A stretch of DNA of 64,000 nt from Actinoplanes cyaneus (GTDB lineage: Bacteria > Actinomycetota > Actinomycetes > Mycobacteriales > Micromonosporaceae): assembly GCF_016862095.1 (NCBI RefSeq), contig NZ_BOMH01000014.1:124001-188000 (forward strand), in the 5' to 3' direction. Both the position numbers and the translations under genes were made by a program. Positions 9,124 to 16,976 of the stretch are shown piece after piece. Each line of letters starts with the position of its first letter. The stretch's first letter is position 1. The notes under the pieces are model-generated. The model did not search any database. It saw only the letters and a list, made by a program, of their open reading frames with translations, and had not been told where the DNA came from.

Positions 9124-9901
9124 GACGGCGTACGCGGCGGCGCGGTATCGGGCCGCCCACCAGGTGCTGGAGCACGGCTCGATCCTCAGCGACCCGCTCG
9201 CGCTGCGGATCCTCGGGCACGAGCCGGAGGAGCTGCTCGGCGACGCGCCGCGCCGCGGGATGCGGCTGTTCATCGCGGCCCGTCACCGGTTCGCCGAGGA
9301 TCACCTGGCCGCGGCGGTGGGCCGGGGCGTGCGGACAGCGGTCGTGCTCGGTGCGGGGCTGGACACGTTCGCCTACCGGAACCCGTTCCCCGAGCTCACC
9401 GTGATCGAGGTCGACCACCCGGACACGCAGGCGTGGAAGCGGGACCGGCTGGCCGCGACGGGCATCGCGATCCCGAGCAACGTGCGCCATGCCGGTGTCG
9501 ACTTCGAGCGCGAGAAACTGCGGCTGGAACTCGACGGGCCGGCGTTCTTCCTGTGGATGGGCGTCGTGCCGTACCTGACGATCGAGGCGTTCACCGAGAC
9601 GCTCGGCTTCATCGCCGGCCGGGCGGGCAACGAGGTGGTCTTCGACTACGCGCAGAACCCGGACCGGATGCCGGCGGACCGCCGCGCGGCGCTGGAAGCG
9701 CGCGCCGCCCGGGTCGCGAAGATCGGCGAGCCGTGGCTCACGTTCTTCGAGCCGTCCGAGATCGCGGAGCTGCTCGGCTCGCACGGCTTCGCCGACGTCG
9801 AGGATCTGGGCCCGTCCGGCCTGGCCGCGCGCTTCTTCGACCGCCCGGACGTCCCGCCGGAAACCCCCGGCGGCCACGTCCTGCACGCCCGCCGCCCGTA
9901 G
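9101..9901 (+). CDS. Class I SAM-dependent methyltransferase, LCM/TIGR00027-like
   Basis: This 266-aa protein starts with QASKTAYAAARYRAAH, the typical start of the leucine-carboxyl-methyltransferase-like family common in actinobacteria. Motif I is VVLGAGLDTFAYR (SAM binding), followed by VIEVDHPDTQAWKRDRL and FFLWMGVVPYLT. The substrate of this family is mostly unknown; some members act on small metabolites. It overlaps the ATL gene end and is probably co-transcribed with it. Its 3' end contains an 18-bp stretch that recurs just past the stop codon. Confidence 0.85.
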   Translation: MQTGQASKTAYAAARYRAAHQVLEHGSILSDPLALRILGHEPEELLGDAPRRGMRLFIAARHRFAEDHLAAAVGRGVRTAVVLGAGLDTFAYRNPFPELTVIEVDHPDTQAWKRDRLAATGIAIPSNVRHAGVDFEREKLRLELDGPAFFLWMGVVPYLTIEAFTETLGFIAGRAGNEVVFDYAQNPDRMPADRRAALEARAARVAKIGEPWLTFFEPSEIAELLGSHGFADVEDLGPSGLAARFFDRPDVPPETPGGHVLHARRP

Positions 9902-9964
9902 ACCCGGGCCGCAACGTCCACGTCCTGCACGCCCGCGCGCACGTCCTGCACGTCCTGCACGTCC
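9875..9964 (+). repeat. Short direct repeats across a gene end
   Basis: The 18-bp word cacgtcctgcacgcccgc at 9875-9892, which encodes HVLHAR at the end of the methyltransferase, recurs identically at 9919-9936. Shorter cacgtcctg units follow to about 9964. The copies are 44 bp apart, so the second is in a different frame. The pattern suggests slippage or a local duplication. Confidence 0.75.
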
Positions 9965-10027
9965 GCGCGCGTATAGACGGGGCCGCGAGGTCCGCGCCGG
10001 GCCCGGCAGGCTGCGCGGGCCCCGGTT

Positions 10028-10084
10028 CCGGCTGGTGCTCATGGGCGTTATTCGGGACGAATAACGCCCATGAGCACCAGCCGG
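10028..10084. repeat. Perfect 26-bp inverted repeat with 5-nt loop
   Basis: Arms 10028-10053 and 10059-10084 are perfectly complementary over 26 bp around the loop gggac. It lies between the convergent methyltransferase and TetR genes and is probably a two-way transcription terminator or a dispersed palindromic element. The central part is AT-richer (gttattc) than the surroundings. There is no adjacent T-run. Confidence 0.85.
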
Positions 10085-10259
10085 CAAGGCCGAGCCGCGT
10101 AGCCTCCGGGATCAACGGCGGGCATCGCGTCCGGGGTGACCGCGCCCCTCCACGGAGGCCGCCCTTGTGGGCTGAGCGTTCAGGGCGCGCCGGCGCCCTG
10201 CTCGGCCCGGAAGGGTCCCCGCGGGAGCGACGGTCTGTACCCCGGCGGAGGCAGGCAAG

Positions 10260-10281
10260 GAAGATCTTGAAGTTGATCTTC
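10260..10281 (-). terminator. Small hairpin after the TetR gene
   Basis: A perfect 7-bp stem (10260-10266 with 10275-10281) with an 8-nt loop lies 33 bp past the tetR-type gene stop. It is a candidate terminator for that gene. Confidence 0.4.
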
Positions 10282-10313
10282 GGTGGGTTCCCGCGAACGC
10301 GCCGGAAACCGCG

Positions 10314-10997
10314 CTAGGCGAGGCCGGCGAAGGCGGCGGTGGCGCGCATCTGCCAGTCGAAGAAGCCGCGCCGATCGTCCTCGATCGTGTTGTCGAGCTG
10401 GCCGAAGAGCTCCGCGCTGATCGCGCCGCAGAGGTGGATGAACCCGGAGATCCCGCCGCCGACGAGGTAGGGCGGCACGTCCGGCCCGAACTGTTCGGCG
10501 ACCGCGGCCAGCTCCTCGCCGAAACGCCCGGCGGGCTGGGGCGGGAACGTGGTGATCCGCCCACTCTCCAGACCGGATCGGATCGTCTCGGCGAGCGCCA
10601 TGATCACCCGCGTGGCCGGCACGATCGTGTCCTGCGGCGCCTGGTAGCCGGGCACGGGGCTGCCGTATATCAGCGCCCACTGGTGCCGGTTCGCCAGTGC
10701 CCACTCGCGCACCGCGTGACCGATCGCGACCCAGCGCTCGGCCGGCTCCCCCTGACCCGCGGCGGCCTGCTCGGCGGCCTCGCCGACGGCGTCGTACGCG
10801 TCGATGATCAGCGCGGTCAGCAACTCGTCCCGGCTGGCGAAGTAGCGGTAGACCGCCGACGACGCCATGCCCAGATCGCGGGCGACCGCCCGTAACGAGA
10901 GGTTGGCCCCGTCGGTTGCCAGATGGCGCCGGGCCACCTGCTTGATCTCTTCGGTCATCTCGGCCCGGACGCGGGCGCGCAGGTTGGCGGCGTTCAT
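10314..10997 (-). CDS. TetR/AcrR-family repressor with WHG-type C-terminal domain
   Basis: This 227-aa protein has an N-terminal helix-turn-helix (residues about 12-60: LSLRAVARDLGMASSAVYRYFASRDELL). Its C-terminal ligand domain contains EWALANRHQWALIYGSPVPGYQAP, typical of the TetR_C_33/WHG group. The ATG at 10997 precedes the first helix; an upstream start would run through the operators. It diverges from an SDR gene at 11099. The intergenic region carries two copies of a 13-bp palindrome, so it probably represses both itself and the SDR gene. Confidence 0.9.
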   Translation of the reverse strand: MNAANLRARVRAEMTEEIKQVARRHLATDGANLSLRAVARDLGMASSAVYRYFASRDELLTALIIDAYDAVGEAAEQAAAGQGEPAERWVAIGHAVREWALANRHQWALIYGSPVPGYQAPQDTIVPATRVIMALAETIRSGLESGRITTFPPQPAGRFGEELAAVAEQFGPDVPPYLVGGGISGFIHLCGAISAELFGQLDNTIEDDRRGFFDWQMRATAAFAGLA

Positions 10998-11018
10998 GGA
11001 TGCCAGTGTGCCACAACG

Positions 11019-11084
11019 AGAGCACTGCTCTTGCACGTCGGCGAAACGTGTGGAACAGTTGTCCTCAACGGAGAGCACTGCTCG
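11019..11084. promoter_or_regulatory. Paired TetR operators
   Basis: AGAGCACTGCTCT (11019-11031) is a perfect 6-1-6 palindrome; AGAGCACTGCTCG (11072-11084) repeats it with one changed end base. Centres are 53 bp apart, about five helical turns. The second copy ends just before the AAAGGAG ribosome site of the SDR gene, the first lies about 22 bp before the TetR start. The divergently placed TetR protein is the obvious candidate ligand. Confidence 0.75.
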
Positions 11085-11098
11085 CAAAGGAGAACATC

Positions 11099-12022
11099 AT
11101 GCACGTCGTCGTCGGTTCCGGCCCGATCGGCTCGAACGTCGCCCGCATCCTCGCCGAGCAGGGCGAGCAGGTGCGGATGGTCACGCGCAGCGGCAGCGGG
11201 CCCGAGCATCCGCTGGTCGAGCGGGTCGCCGCGGACGCCTCCGACGCCACCCGCCTGACCGAGCTGACCCGGGGCGCCGAGGTGCTCTACAACTGCGCGA
11301 ACCCGAAGTACACCGAGTGGGCCGACAAGTGGTTCCCGATGAACGACGCGATGATCGCCGCGACGAAGGCGGCCGGCGCGGTCTACGCGATCACCGGCAA
11401 CCTGTACGGCTACGGTCCGCAGCCCGGCGGCCGGATGACCGAGGACACCCCGCTCGCGGCCACCGGTCGCAAGGGCCGGATCCGGATCAAGATGTGGAAG
11501 GACGCGCTTGCCAGTGGGGTGCGCACAGTGGAGGCGAGGGCGTCGGACTACGTCGGGGCGGGCGCGGTCAGCACGATCTCGACGGTGCTGCTGCCGGCGA
11601 TCAATTCCGGTCGCGCGGCGTGGGCCCCGGGCGACGTGGACGCGCCGCACACCTTCACCTACACCGGCGACATGGCCCGGACGCTGGTCACGCTGGCGCG
11701 CGACGAGCGGGCGTACGGGAAAGCCTGGCACGTCCCCTCGGGCCCGGCTGTCAGCATGCGTGAGCTGGCCGCGCGCTACTGCACGGCGGCCGGGGTGCCG
11801 CAGGTCACGGTGCGCAGCCTGCCGCGGTTCGTGATGCGCACGGCCGGGCTGGTCGTCCCGATCGCCCGTGAGGTGGCCGAGATGGACTACCAGTTCTACG
11901 CGCCGTTCCTGATGGACAGCTCCCGCACCGAGAAGACGTTCGGCCTGGCCCCCACCGACCTGGACGTGGCGCTGCGGGAGACCGCCGACGCGGCCGAGGC
12001 GACCGCCGCCCGGCGGATGTGA
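11099..12022 (+). CDS. NAD-dependent epimerase/dehydratase-like SDR protein
   Basis: This 307-aa atypical short-chain dehydrogenase starts with a glycine-rich cofactor loop (VVVGSGPIGSNVARIL, residues 3-18) and continues with a Rossmann fold; NLYGYG and a later CTAAGVPQVTVRSLP region are visible. The substrate is unknown. The ATG at 11099 has an excellent AAAGGAG site. It is controlled most likely by the divergent TetR protein through the two operators upstream, so it may modify or detoxify the ligand of that regulator. Confidence 0.85.
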   Translation: MHVVVGSGPIGSNVARILAEQGEQVRMVTRSGSGPEHPLVERVAADASDATRLTELTRGAEVLYNCANPKYTEWADKWFPMNDAMIAATKAAGAVYAITGNLYGYGPQPGGRMTEDTPLAATGRKGRIRIKMWKDALASGVRTVEARASDYVGAGAVSTISTVLLPAINSGRAAWAPGDVDAPHTFTYTGDMARTLVTLARDERAYGKAWHVPSGPAVSMRELAARYCTAAGVPQVTVRSLPRFVMRTAGLVVPIAREVAEMDYQFYAPFLMDSSRTEKTFGLAPTDLDVALRETADAAEATAARRM

Positions 12023-12047
12023 CCGGACCACCGCCCGGCGGAGGTGA

Positions 12048-13439
12048 CTACAGGAGCAGGCCGACGCCGCCCCGCCTCGGATCACCGGCGGCGCCGGCCT
12101 GGCCGACCGCCGTCACCCCGCCGAAGTAGTGGTTGAGGTCCGGCCACTCGACGACCTGCCAGCCGGCCGATCGCAACGCCTCCAGCTCCTCCGGCGGGCA
12201 GCCGTGCTCGGCGTGCACGGTGTCCTCGACGGCGTGGAATCGGGGCCGGGCGATCGCGCCCGCCACGTCCAGGTCGTCGACGAGCACCCCGAGCAGCGTG
12301 TCGACCAGGGCGGTACGGATCCGCGACGCCCCCGCCGACCCGGCCGCCACCGCGAGCGTGCCGTCCGGCGCGATCACCACGAGCGGGCACATGTAGGACG
12401 ACATCCGCCGCCCCGGCACCAGCTCCTCGGTGAGCAACTCGCCCTCGCCGAGCATGGAGTTCAGGTTGATGCCGAGCCCGGGCAGCCACACCCCGGCGCC
12501 CAGCCCGAGCGTCGTGGTGATCACGCAGGCGTTGCCCTCGGCGTCGACCACCGACACGTTCGTGGTGTCGCCCAGCCGTTGCGCCCCGAGGTTGCGCAGG
12601 GCGGCCGCCACCCCGACGGCCCGGCCGGGGCGGGAGAGGTCGGCCGGCAGCGCGCCGATCGTGTCCACGGTCCGGTTCAGGTCGTGCCGGGCGCAGACCC
12701 GGTGACCGGCGAGGGTGGCGTGGTCGACCGGGACCTCGTTGACGCGGTAGCCCGCCAGGTCGGCCGGGCCGATCGTGCCCCCGGCCGCGCGGACCGTGGA
12801 GACCAGCAGGTCGGCGTGCTCCCCGGTGTAGAACACGCCGGGCCCATCGGCCGCCAGCGCGTCCATCGCGGTCGCCAGGCCCTGGTGGAAGAGCAGCTCG
12901 TCGCTCTCCAGCAGGCGCCCCTCCGGCTGGTAGGAGGCCGCGCCCTCGCCGTAGGCCAGCGCCGGCGCGCACGACTTCAGTGTGCGGGCGTGCGCGGCCG
13001 GCAGCAGCACCCCGGTCCGGGCCAGGCCGGCCGCCGGGGCGACCACCTCCTGCCAGGGCAGCCGCCCCCAGCGCTGGTGCACCTCGCCGAGACCGGCCGG
13101 GACGCCCGGCACGGCCACGCTGGCCCCGCCGATCGAGTAGATCTGTGGCAGCCCGCCGAAGAACACGTCGACCGCGACCATCGGCTCCGGTTTCCGGTCG
13201 CCGTCCAGGCCCGGCACCGCCACGAAGAAGTCCAGGCAGGTGACCTCGCCGGTGCGCGCGTCGAAGTAGGTGGCGAACCCGCCGCCGCCCAGCCCGGTGT
13301 AGATCGTCTCGGCGACACAGCAGGCCAGGACCGCGGCGACCGCCGCATCGGCGGCGCTTCCGCCCGCCTCGAGAATCCGCACTCCGGTGCGGGTGGTCGC
13401 CGGATGGCTCGCGGCGACGCCGGCCGCAACGCTTCCCAT
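12048..13439 (-). CDS. Gamma-glutamyltransferase-family protein
   Basis: This 463-aa protein matches the Ntn-hydrolase gamma-glutamyltranspeptidase family: ASHPATTRTGVRILEAGGSAADAAVA at the start, GLGGGGFATYFD, and the self-cleavage/nucleophile region LGDTTNVSVVDAEGNAC, where family members usually read TTHxSVVD. The Thr is present but the usual His is Asn. The C-terminal SSYMCPLVVIAPDG block is also recognisable. It lacks a signal peptide and is shorter than secreted GGTs, so it is probably cytoplasmic. The ATG at 13439 was chosen; a longer start at 13499 would overlap the divergent MFS gene. Confidence 0.85.
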   Translation of the reverse strand: MGSVAAGVAASHPATTRTGVRILEAGGSAADAAVAAVLACCVAETIYTGLGGGGFATYFDARTGEVTCLDFFVAVPGLDGDRKPEPMVAVDVFFGGLPQIYSIGGASVAVPGVPAGLGEVHQRWGRLPWQEVVAPAAGLARTGVLLPAAHARTLKSCAPALAYGEGAASYQPEGRLLESDELLFHQGLATAMDALAADGPGVFYTGEHADLLVSTVRAAGGTIGPADLAGYRVNEVPVDHATLAGHRVCARHDLNRTVDTIGALPADLSRPGRAVGVAAALRNLGAQRLGDTTNVSVVDAEGNACVITTTLGLGAGVWLPGLGINLNSMLGEGELLTEELVPGRRMSSYMCPLVVIAPDGTLAVAAGSAGASRIRTALVDTLLGVLVDDLDVAGAIARPRFHAVEDTVHAEHGCPPEELEALRSAGWQVVEWPDLNHYFGGVTAVGQAGAAGDPRRGGVGLLL

Positions 13440-13488
13440 GCGAGCGAGCGTAGGCGGCAAGACCCGATCATGGTTACGATGCGCGTCG

Positions 13489-14835
13489 ATGACCCCCATC
13501 GGTCCCCCTCCCGTGGTAACCCGGCCGAGTGTCCTGCCCCGGGGGGTTTTGGCTGGTTATGCCCTCGGATCGCTGGTCACCGGGGCTTTCGGGACAGTGC
13601 CCGGTTTGCTTCTTCTGCCCTATCTGACGGACACGCTCGGTGTCGCGGCGGGCGTGTCGGGCCTGCTCGTGCTGCTGCCGAAGGCGTGGGACGTGCTGGT
13701 CAACCCCCTGGCCGGCCGGATCTCTGACCGGCGCGGCTCCCGGCGCCCGTTCCTGCTGGTGGCGGGCGTGCTGCTGAGCGTCCTGTTCGCCGCCGTCTTC
13801 GCGGCGCCGTTCGCCGGCGAGGGCGTCTCCGCGGCGTACGTGGCCGTTGCCTTCCTGCTGGCCGCGACCGCCTACGCGTTCTTCCAGGTGCCCTACGTCG
13901 CGATGCCGGCCGAGCTGACCGACGGATACGCCGAGCGGACCCGCCTCATGACCTGGCGCGTCGCCGTCCTGGCCTGCGCGATCCTGATCTCCGGCGCCGT
14001 CGCGCCCCTGGTCGTCGACGCGACCGGCGGCGGCCGCGCCGGCCACCGGTGGTCCGGCCTGTTCGTCGGCCTGCTCATCGCTGTGGGCACGCTTGCGACC
14101 TTCGCCGGTACGAGGAAAGCCCCGTCCCGCACCGCGCAGGCCGCCGAGCCGAGCCTCTCCGCCCAGCTGCGCGTCGCCTCCGGGAACGCGCCGTTCCGTG
14201 CGCTGCTGCTCTGCTGGATCGTGCAGGCCGCCGGGATCGGCACGATGCTGGCCGGCGTGCAGTACTTCGCCGACCACGTGATCCACCAGAAGGCCGGCGG
14301 CACGTTCCTGTTCGCCGCGTTCGTCGGCCCGGCTCTGCTCGTCATGCCGCTCTGGACCCGGGTCGGCAGGCGGCACGGCAAACTGCGGTCGCTGATCGCC
14401 GGCTCGCTGCTGTTCGCCGCCGGCGCGCTCACCCTGCTCGCCTCCCCGGCCGTGCCCCCGGTCGTGGTCTACCTGCTCGTCGCCGTGGTCGGCGCCGGAT
14501 ACGCCGGCCAGCAGGTGTTCGCGATGGCGATGCTGCCGGACTGCATCGCCCACGACACCGCGCGCACCGGCCGCCGCCAGGCCGGCGTGTTCACCGGCCT
14601 GTGGACCGCGGGGGAGACGCTCGGGTTGGCGCTCGGACCCGGCATCTACGCCGTTGTCCTGCAGCTTTCCGGGTACGTCTCCTCGGCCACCGGGGAGGCC
14701 GCCGCGCAGGACTCCACGGCCCGGCTCGGCGTGCTCCTCGGCTTCACCGTCCTGCCGGCCATGCTGGTGGGCGTGGCTGTCCTACTTCTGCGTGGTTACC
14801 GCGAGGCAGGCGTTCCGCTACCGTCCGAACCATGA
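13489..14835 (+). CDS. MFS transporter, GPH/sugar-cation symporter type
   Basis: This 448-aa protein has about 12 predicted membrane helices. The loop PLAGRISDRRGSRRPFLLVAG after helix 2, and FFQVPYVAMPAELTDGYAERT, are characteristic of the glycoside-pentoside-hexuronide (MFS_2) branch. The transported substrate is unknown. The ATG at 13489 is close to the divergent GGT-like gene start. Its stop overlaps the start of the PLP enzyme gene (ATGA), so the two are probably co-expressed. Confidence 0.88.
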   Translation: MTPIGPPPVVTRPSVLPRGVLAGYALGSLVTGAFGTVPGLLLLPYLTDTLGVAAGVSGLLVLLPKAWDVLVNPLAGRISDRRGSRRPFLLVAGVLLSVLFAAVFAAPFAGEGVSAAYVAVAFLLAATAYAFFQVPYVAMPAELTDGYAERTRLMTWRVAVLACAILISGAVAPLVVDATGGGRAGHRWSGLFVGLLIAVGTLATFAGTRKAPSRTAQAAEPSLSAQLRVASGNAPFRALLLCWIVQAAGIGTMLAGVQYFADHVIHQKAGGTFLFAAFVGPALLVMPLWTRVGRRHGKLRSLIAGSLLFAAGALTLLASPAVPPVVVYLLVAVVGAGYAGQQVFAMAMLPDCIAHDTARTGRRQAGVFTGLWTAGETLGLALGPGIYAVVLQLSGYVSSATGEAAAQDSTARLGVLLGFTVLPAMLVGVAVLLLRGYREAGVPLPSEP

Positions 14836-16250
14836 TCGATGCGCTGCCGGAGAACGGCGTTCCCGGCGACCGGATCCTGGCCGAGCTCCACGCCCTGCGA
14901 GCCGGTGACCTGCCGACACACGGCGGGCGGCTCTTCGCTTACGTCTACGACCCGGCCGTGGACGGTCTCGACGAGCTGGCCCGGCAGGCGTACGCCGTCT
15001 CCGCCTCGGTCAACGGCCTCGACCCGACCGCCTTCCCGTCGCTGCTCGCCATGGAGAACGCCCTGGTCGGCGCCGCCGCCCGGCTGCTCGGCGGGGACCG
15101 TGCGACGGTCGGCAGCGTGACCAGTGGCGGCACCGAGTCGCTGATCCTCGCGGTGAAGACCGCACGCGACGCGCACCCGTCGATCCAGCATCCGCGCCTC
15201 GTGGTCCCGTCCACGGCGCACGCCGCGTTCGCCAAGGCGGCCCACTATCTGCGGGTGGGGCTCGACGTCGTACCGGTGAAGGATCTTCGTGCCGACCCGT
15301 CGGCAATGGCCGCGGCGATCGGCCCGGACACCGTGCTCGTCGCGGCGTCCGCCCCCTCCTACGCGCACGGTGTCGTCGACCCGATCCCCGCGCTGGCCGC
15401 ACTCTGCGCGGAGCGAGGCGTCCGGTTCCACGTCGACGCCTGCTTCGGCGGCTGGATTCTGCCCTACCTGCGCCGGCTCGGCGCCGACCTGCCGTCGTTC
15501 GACCTTTCCGTGCCCGGCGTCACCAGCATCTCGGTCGACCTGCACAAGTACGCGTACGCGCCGAAGGGCGTCTCGATCCTGCTGCACCGCACCGAGGAGT
15601 TGCGCCGCCCGCAGTACTTCGCCTACGCCGACTGGCCCGGCTACCCGATGATCAACCCGGTCATCTCGTCCACCCGCTCCGGCGGCCCGATCGCCGCGGC
15701 CCTGGCCACGCTGCGCTCCATCGGCGACAACGGCTATCTCGACCTGGCCGCCTCGACCCGGTCGGCGGTCCAGATCCTTTCGGACGCGGTCAAGAACACT
15801 TCCGGCGTACGTCTTTTCGCCCCGCCCGAGACCAGCGTCGTCTGCCTCGCCTCCGACGGCGTCGACCTGTTCGTCCTCGCCGACGAGTTGGCCGCGCGCG
15901 GCTGGCACACCCAGCCGCAGATGGCGTACCGCTCGCTGGAACCGACGATCCACCTGACGGTGACCGCCGCGGTCCGCGACACGGCACCGTCGTTCGCCGC
16001 CGACCTGTCCGCCGCGGTCGCCGCCGCTCGGGCCCGTGGGCCGGTCGAGGTCCCGCCGCTGCCCCCGCTCACCCCGGAGATGATCACCCCGGAGTTCGTC
16101 GCGGGCCTGGCCGAGGCTCTGGGCCTGGGCGCCGGCGACTTCAGCCGGATGGCTCAGGTCAACGCTCTGCTCAACGCCGCCCCGCCGCAGTTGCGCGAGG
16201 CCCTCCTGACCGGCTTCCTCAGCCATCTCCAGCGCCCTTCGTCCGAGTGA
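14832..16250 (+). CDS. PLP-dependent lyase/decarboxylase (sphingosine-1-phosphate-lyase-like)
   Basis: This 472-aa fold-type I enzyme shows SVTSGGTESLILAVKTARD (phosphate-binding region), FHVDACFGGWILPYL (Asp for the pyridine nitrogen) and SVDLHKYAYAPKG with the Schiff-base Lys. The wording is closest to the group II decarboxylase/S1P-lyase branch; the substrate is not evident. It starts by a 4-bp overlap with the MFS transporter gene, suggesting that the transporter imports or exports its substrate or product. A hairpin directly follows the stop. Confidence 0.85.
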   Translation: MIDALPENGVPGDRILAELHALRAGDLPTHGGRLFAYVYDPAVDGLDELARQAYAVSASVNGLDPTAFPSLLAMENALVGAAARLLGGDRATVGSVTSGGTESLILAVKTARDAHPSIQHPRLVVPSTAHAAFAKAAHYLRVGLDVVPVKDLRADPSAMAAAIGPDTVLVAASAPSYAHGVVDPIPALAALCAERGVRFHVDACFGGWILPYLRRLGADLPSFDLSVPGVTSISVDLHKYAYAPKGVSILLHRTEELRRPQYFAYADWPGYPMINPVISSTRSGGPIAAALATLRSIGDNGYLDLAASTRSAVQILSDAVKNTSGVRLFAPPETSVVCLASDGVDLFVLADELAARGWHTQPQMAYRSLEPTIHLTVTAAVRDTAPSFAADLSAAVAAARARGPVEVPPLPPLTPEMITPEFVAGLAEALGLGAGDFSRMAQVNALLNAAPPQLREALLTGFLSHLQRPSSE

Positions 16251-16278
16251 CGCAATGACGCGATATTGCGTCATTGCG
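16251..16278 (+). terminator. Terminator of the MFS-PLP lyase operon
   Basis: A perfect 11-bp inverted repeat (16251-16261 with 16268-16278) with a 6-nt AT-rich loop starts at the base following the stop codon. No T-tract follows. Confidence 0.65.
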
Positions 16279-16429
16279 ACCGTCGACGCTCTGCGGCCGC
16301 CGGGGAAAGCGAGTCAAGCACCCGGGCGCGCTGCCACCCAGCCGGACTGAGACCTTCGGGAGGCGTTCGGGCCGGCGCGCACGCCGATGAGTCCGACCGA
16401 GCAGAATGCGGATGCAGTAGGTTGACGAA

Positions 16430-16966
16430 ATGGCCCTACCTGGAGTGCTCGGTGAACCCATCCGGTTCGTGCTGAACTGGGGCCGCCGCTACTCATTGTG
16501 GGTGTTCAACTTCGGCCTGGCCTGCTGCGCGATCGAGTTCATCGCGTCGAGCATGAGCCGGCACGACTTCATGCGGCTCGGGGTGATCCCGTTCGCGCAC
16601 GGCCCGCGCCAGGCCGACCTGATGGTGGTCTCCGGCACGGTCACCGACAAGATGGCCCCGGCCATCAAGCGCCTCTACGACCAGATGCCCGAGCCGAAGT
16701 ACGTCATCTCGTTCGGCTCCTGCTCGAACTGCGGCGGGCCGTACTGGGACTCGTACTCGGTCACCAAGGGCGTGGACCAGATCATCCCGGTCGACGTCTA
16801 CGTCCCGGGCTGCCCGCCCCGTCCCGAGGCCCTGCTCCACGGCATCCTGCGGCTGCAGGAGAAGATCGCCGCCGAGCAGTCCGGCCCCGGCGGCGTCGCC
16901 CGCCCCGACCCGCTGGCGAAGGACGCTGCCGCGTTAACCGCTCCCGTGGTGGCCCGCCCCCACTAG
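16430..16966 (+). CDS. nuoB: NADH-quinone oxidoreductase subunit B, second copy type
   Basis: This 178-aa protein is the complex I subunit that carries iron-sulfur cluster N2. All four ligand cysteines are visible: Cys32 and Cys33 in GLACCAIE, Cys98 in GSCSNCGG and Cys128 in VPGCPPRP. It heads a partial nuo set (B, C, H-N) with no nuoA, nuoD or nuoEFG in the window, unlike the full cluster expected elsewhere. It is separated from nuoC by three unrelated genes. The C-terminal 25 residues are a variable tail. Confidence 0.93.
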   Translation: MALPGVLGEPIRFVLNWGRRYSLWVFNFGLACCAIEFIASSMSRHDFMRLGVIPFAHGPRQADLMVVSGTVTDKMAPAIKRLYDQMPEPKYVISFGSCSNCGGPYWDSYSVTKGVDQIIPVDVYVPGCPPRPEALLHGILRLQEKIAAEQSGPGGVARPDPLAKDAAALTAPVVARPH

Positions 16967-16976
16967 CGTGATCGGC

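Larger units (their letters stand above)
9902..10313. other. Convergent intergenic region without a gene
   Basis: This 412-bp gap between converging genes holds the short repeats (to about 9964), the perfect long inverted repeat at 10028-10084 and a small hairpin at 10260-10281. No reading frame here looks like a real protein. Confidence 0.6.
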
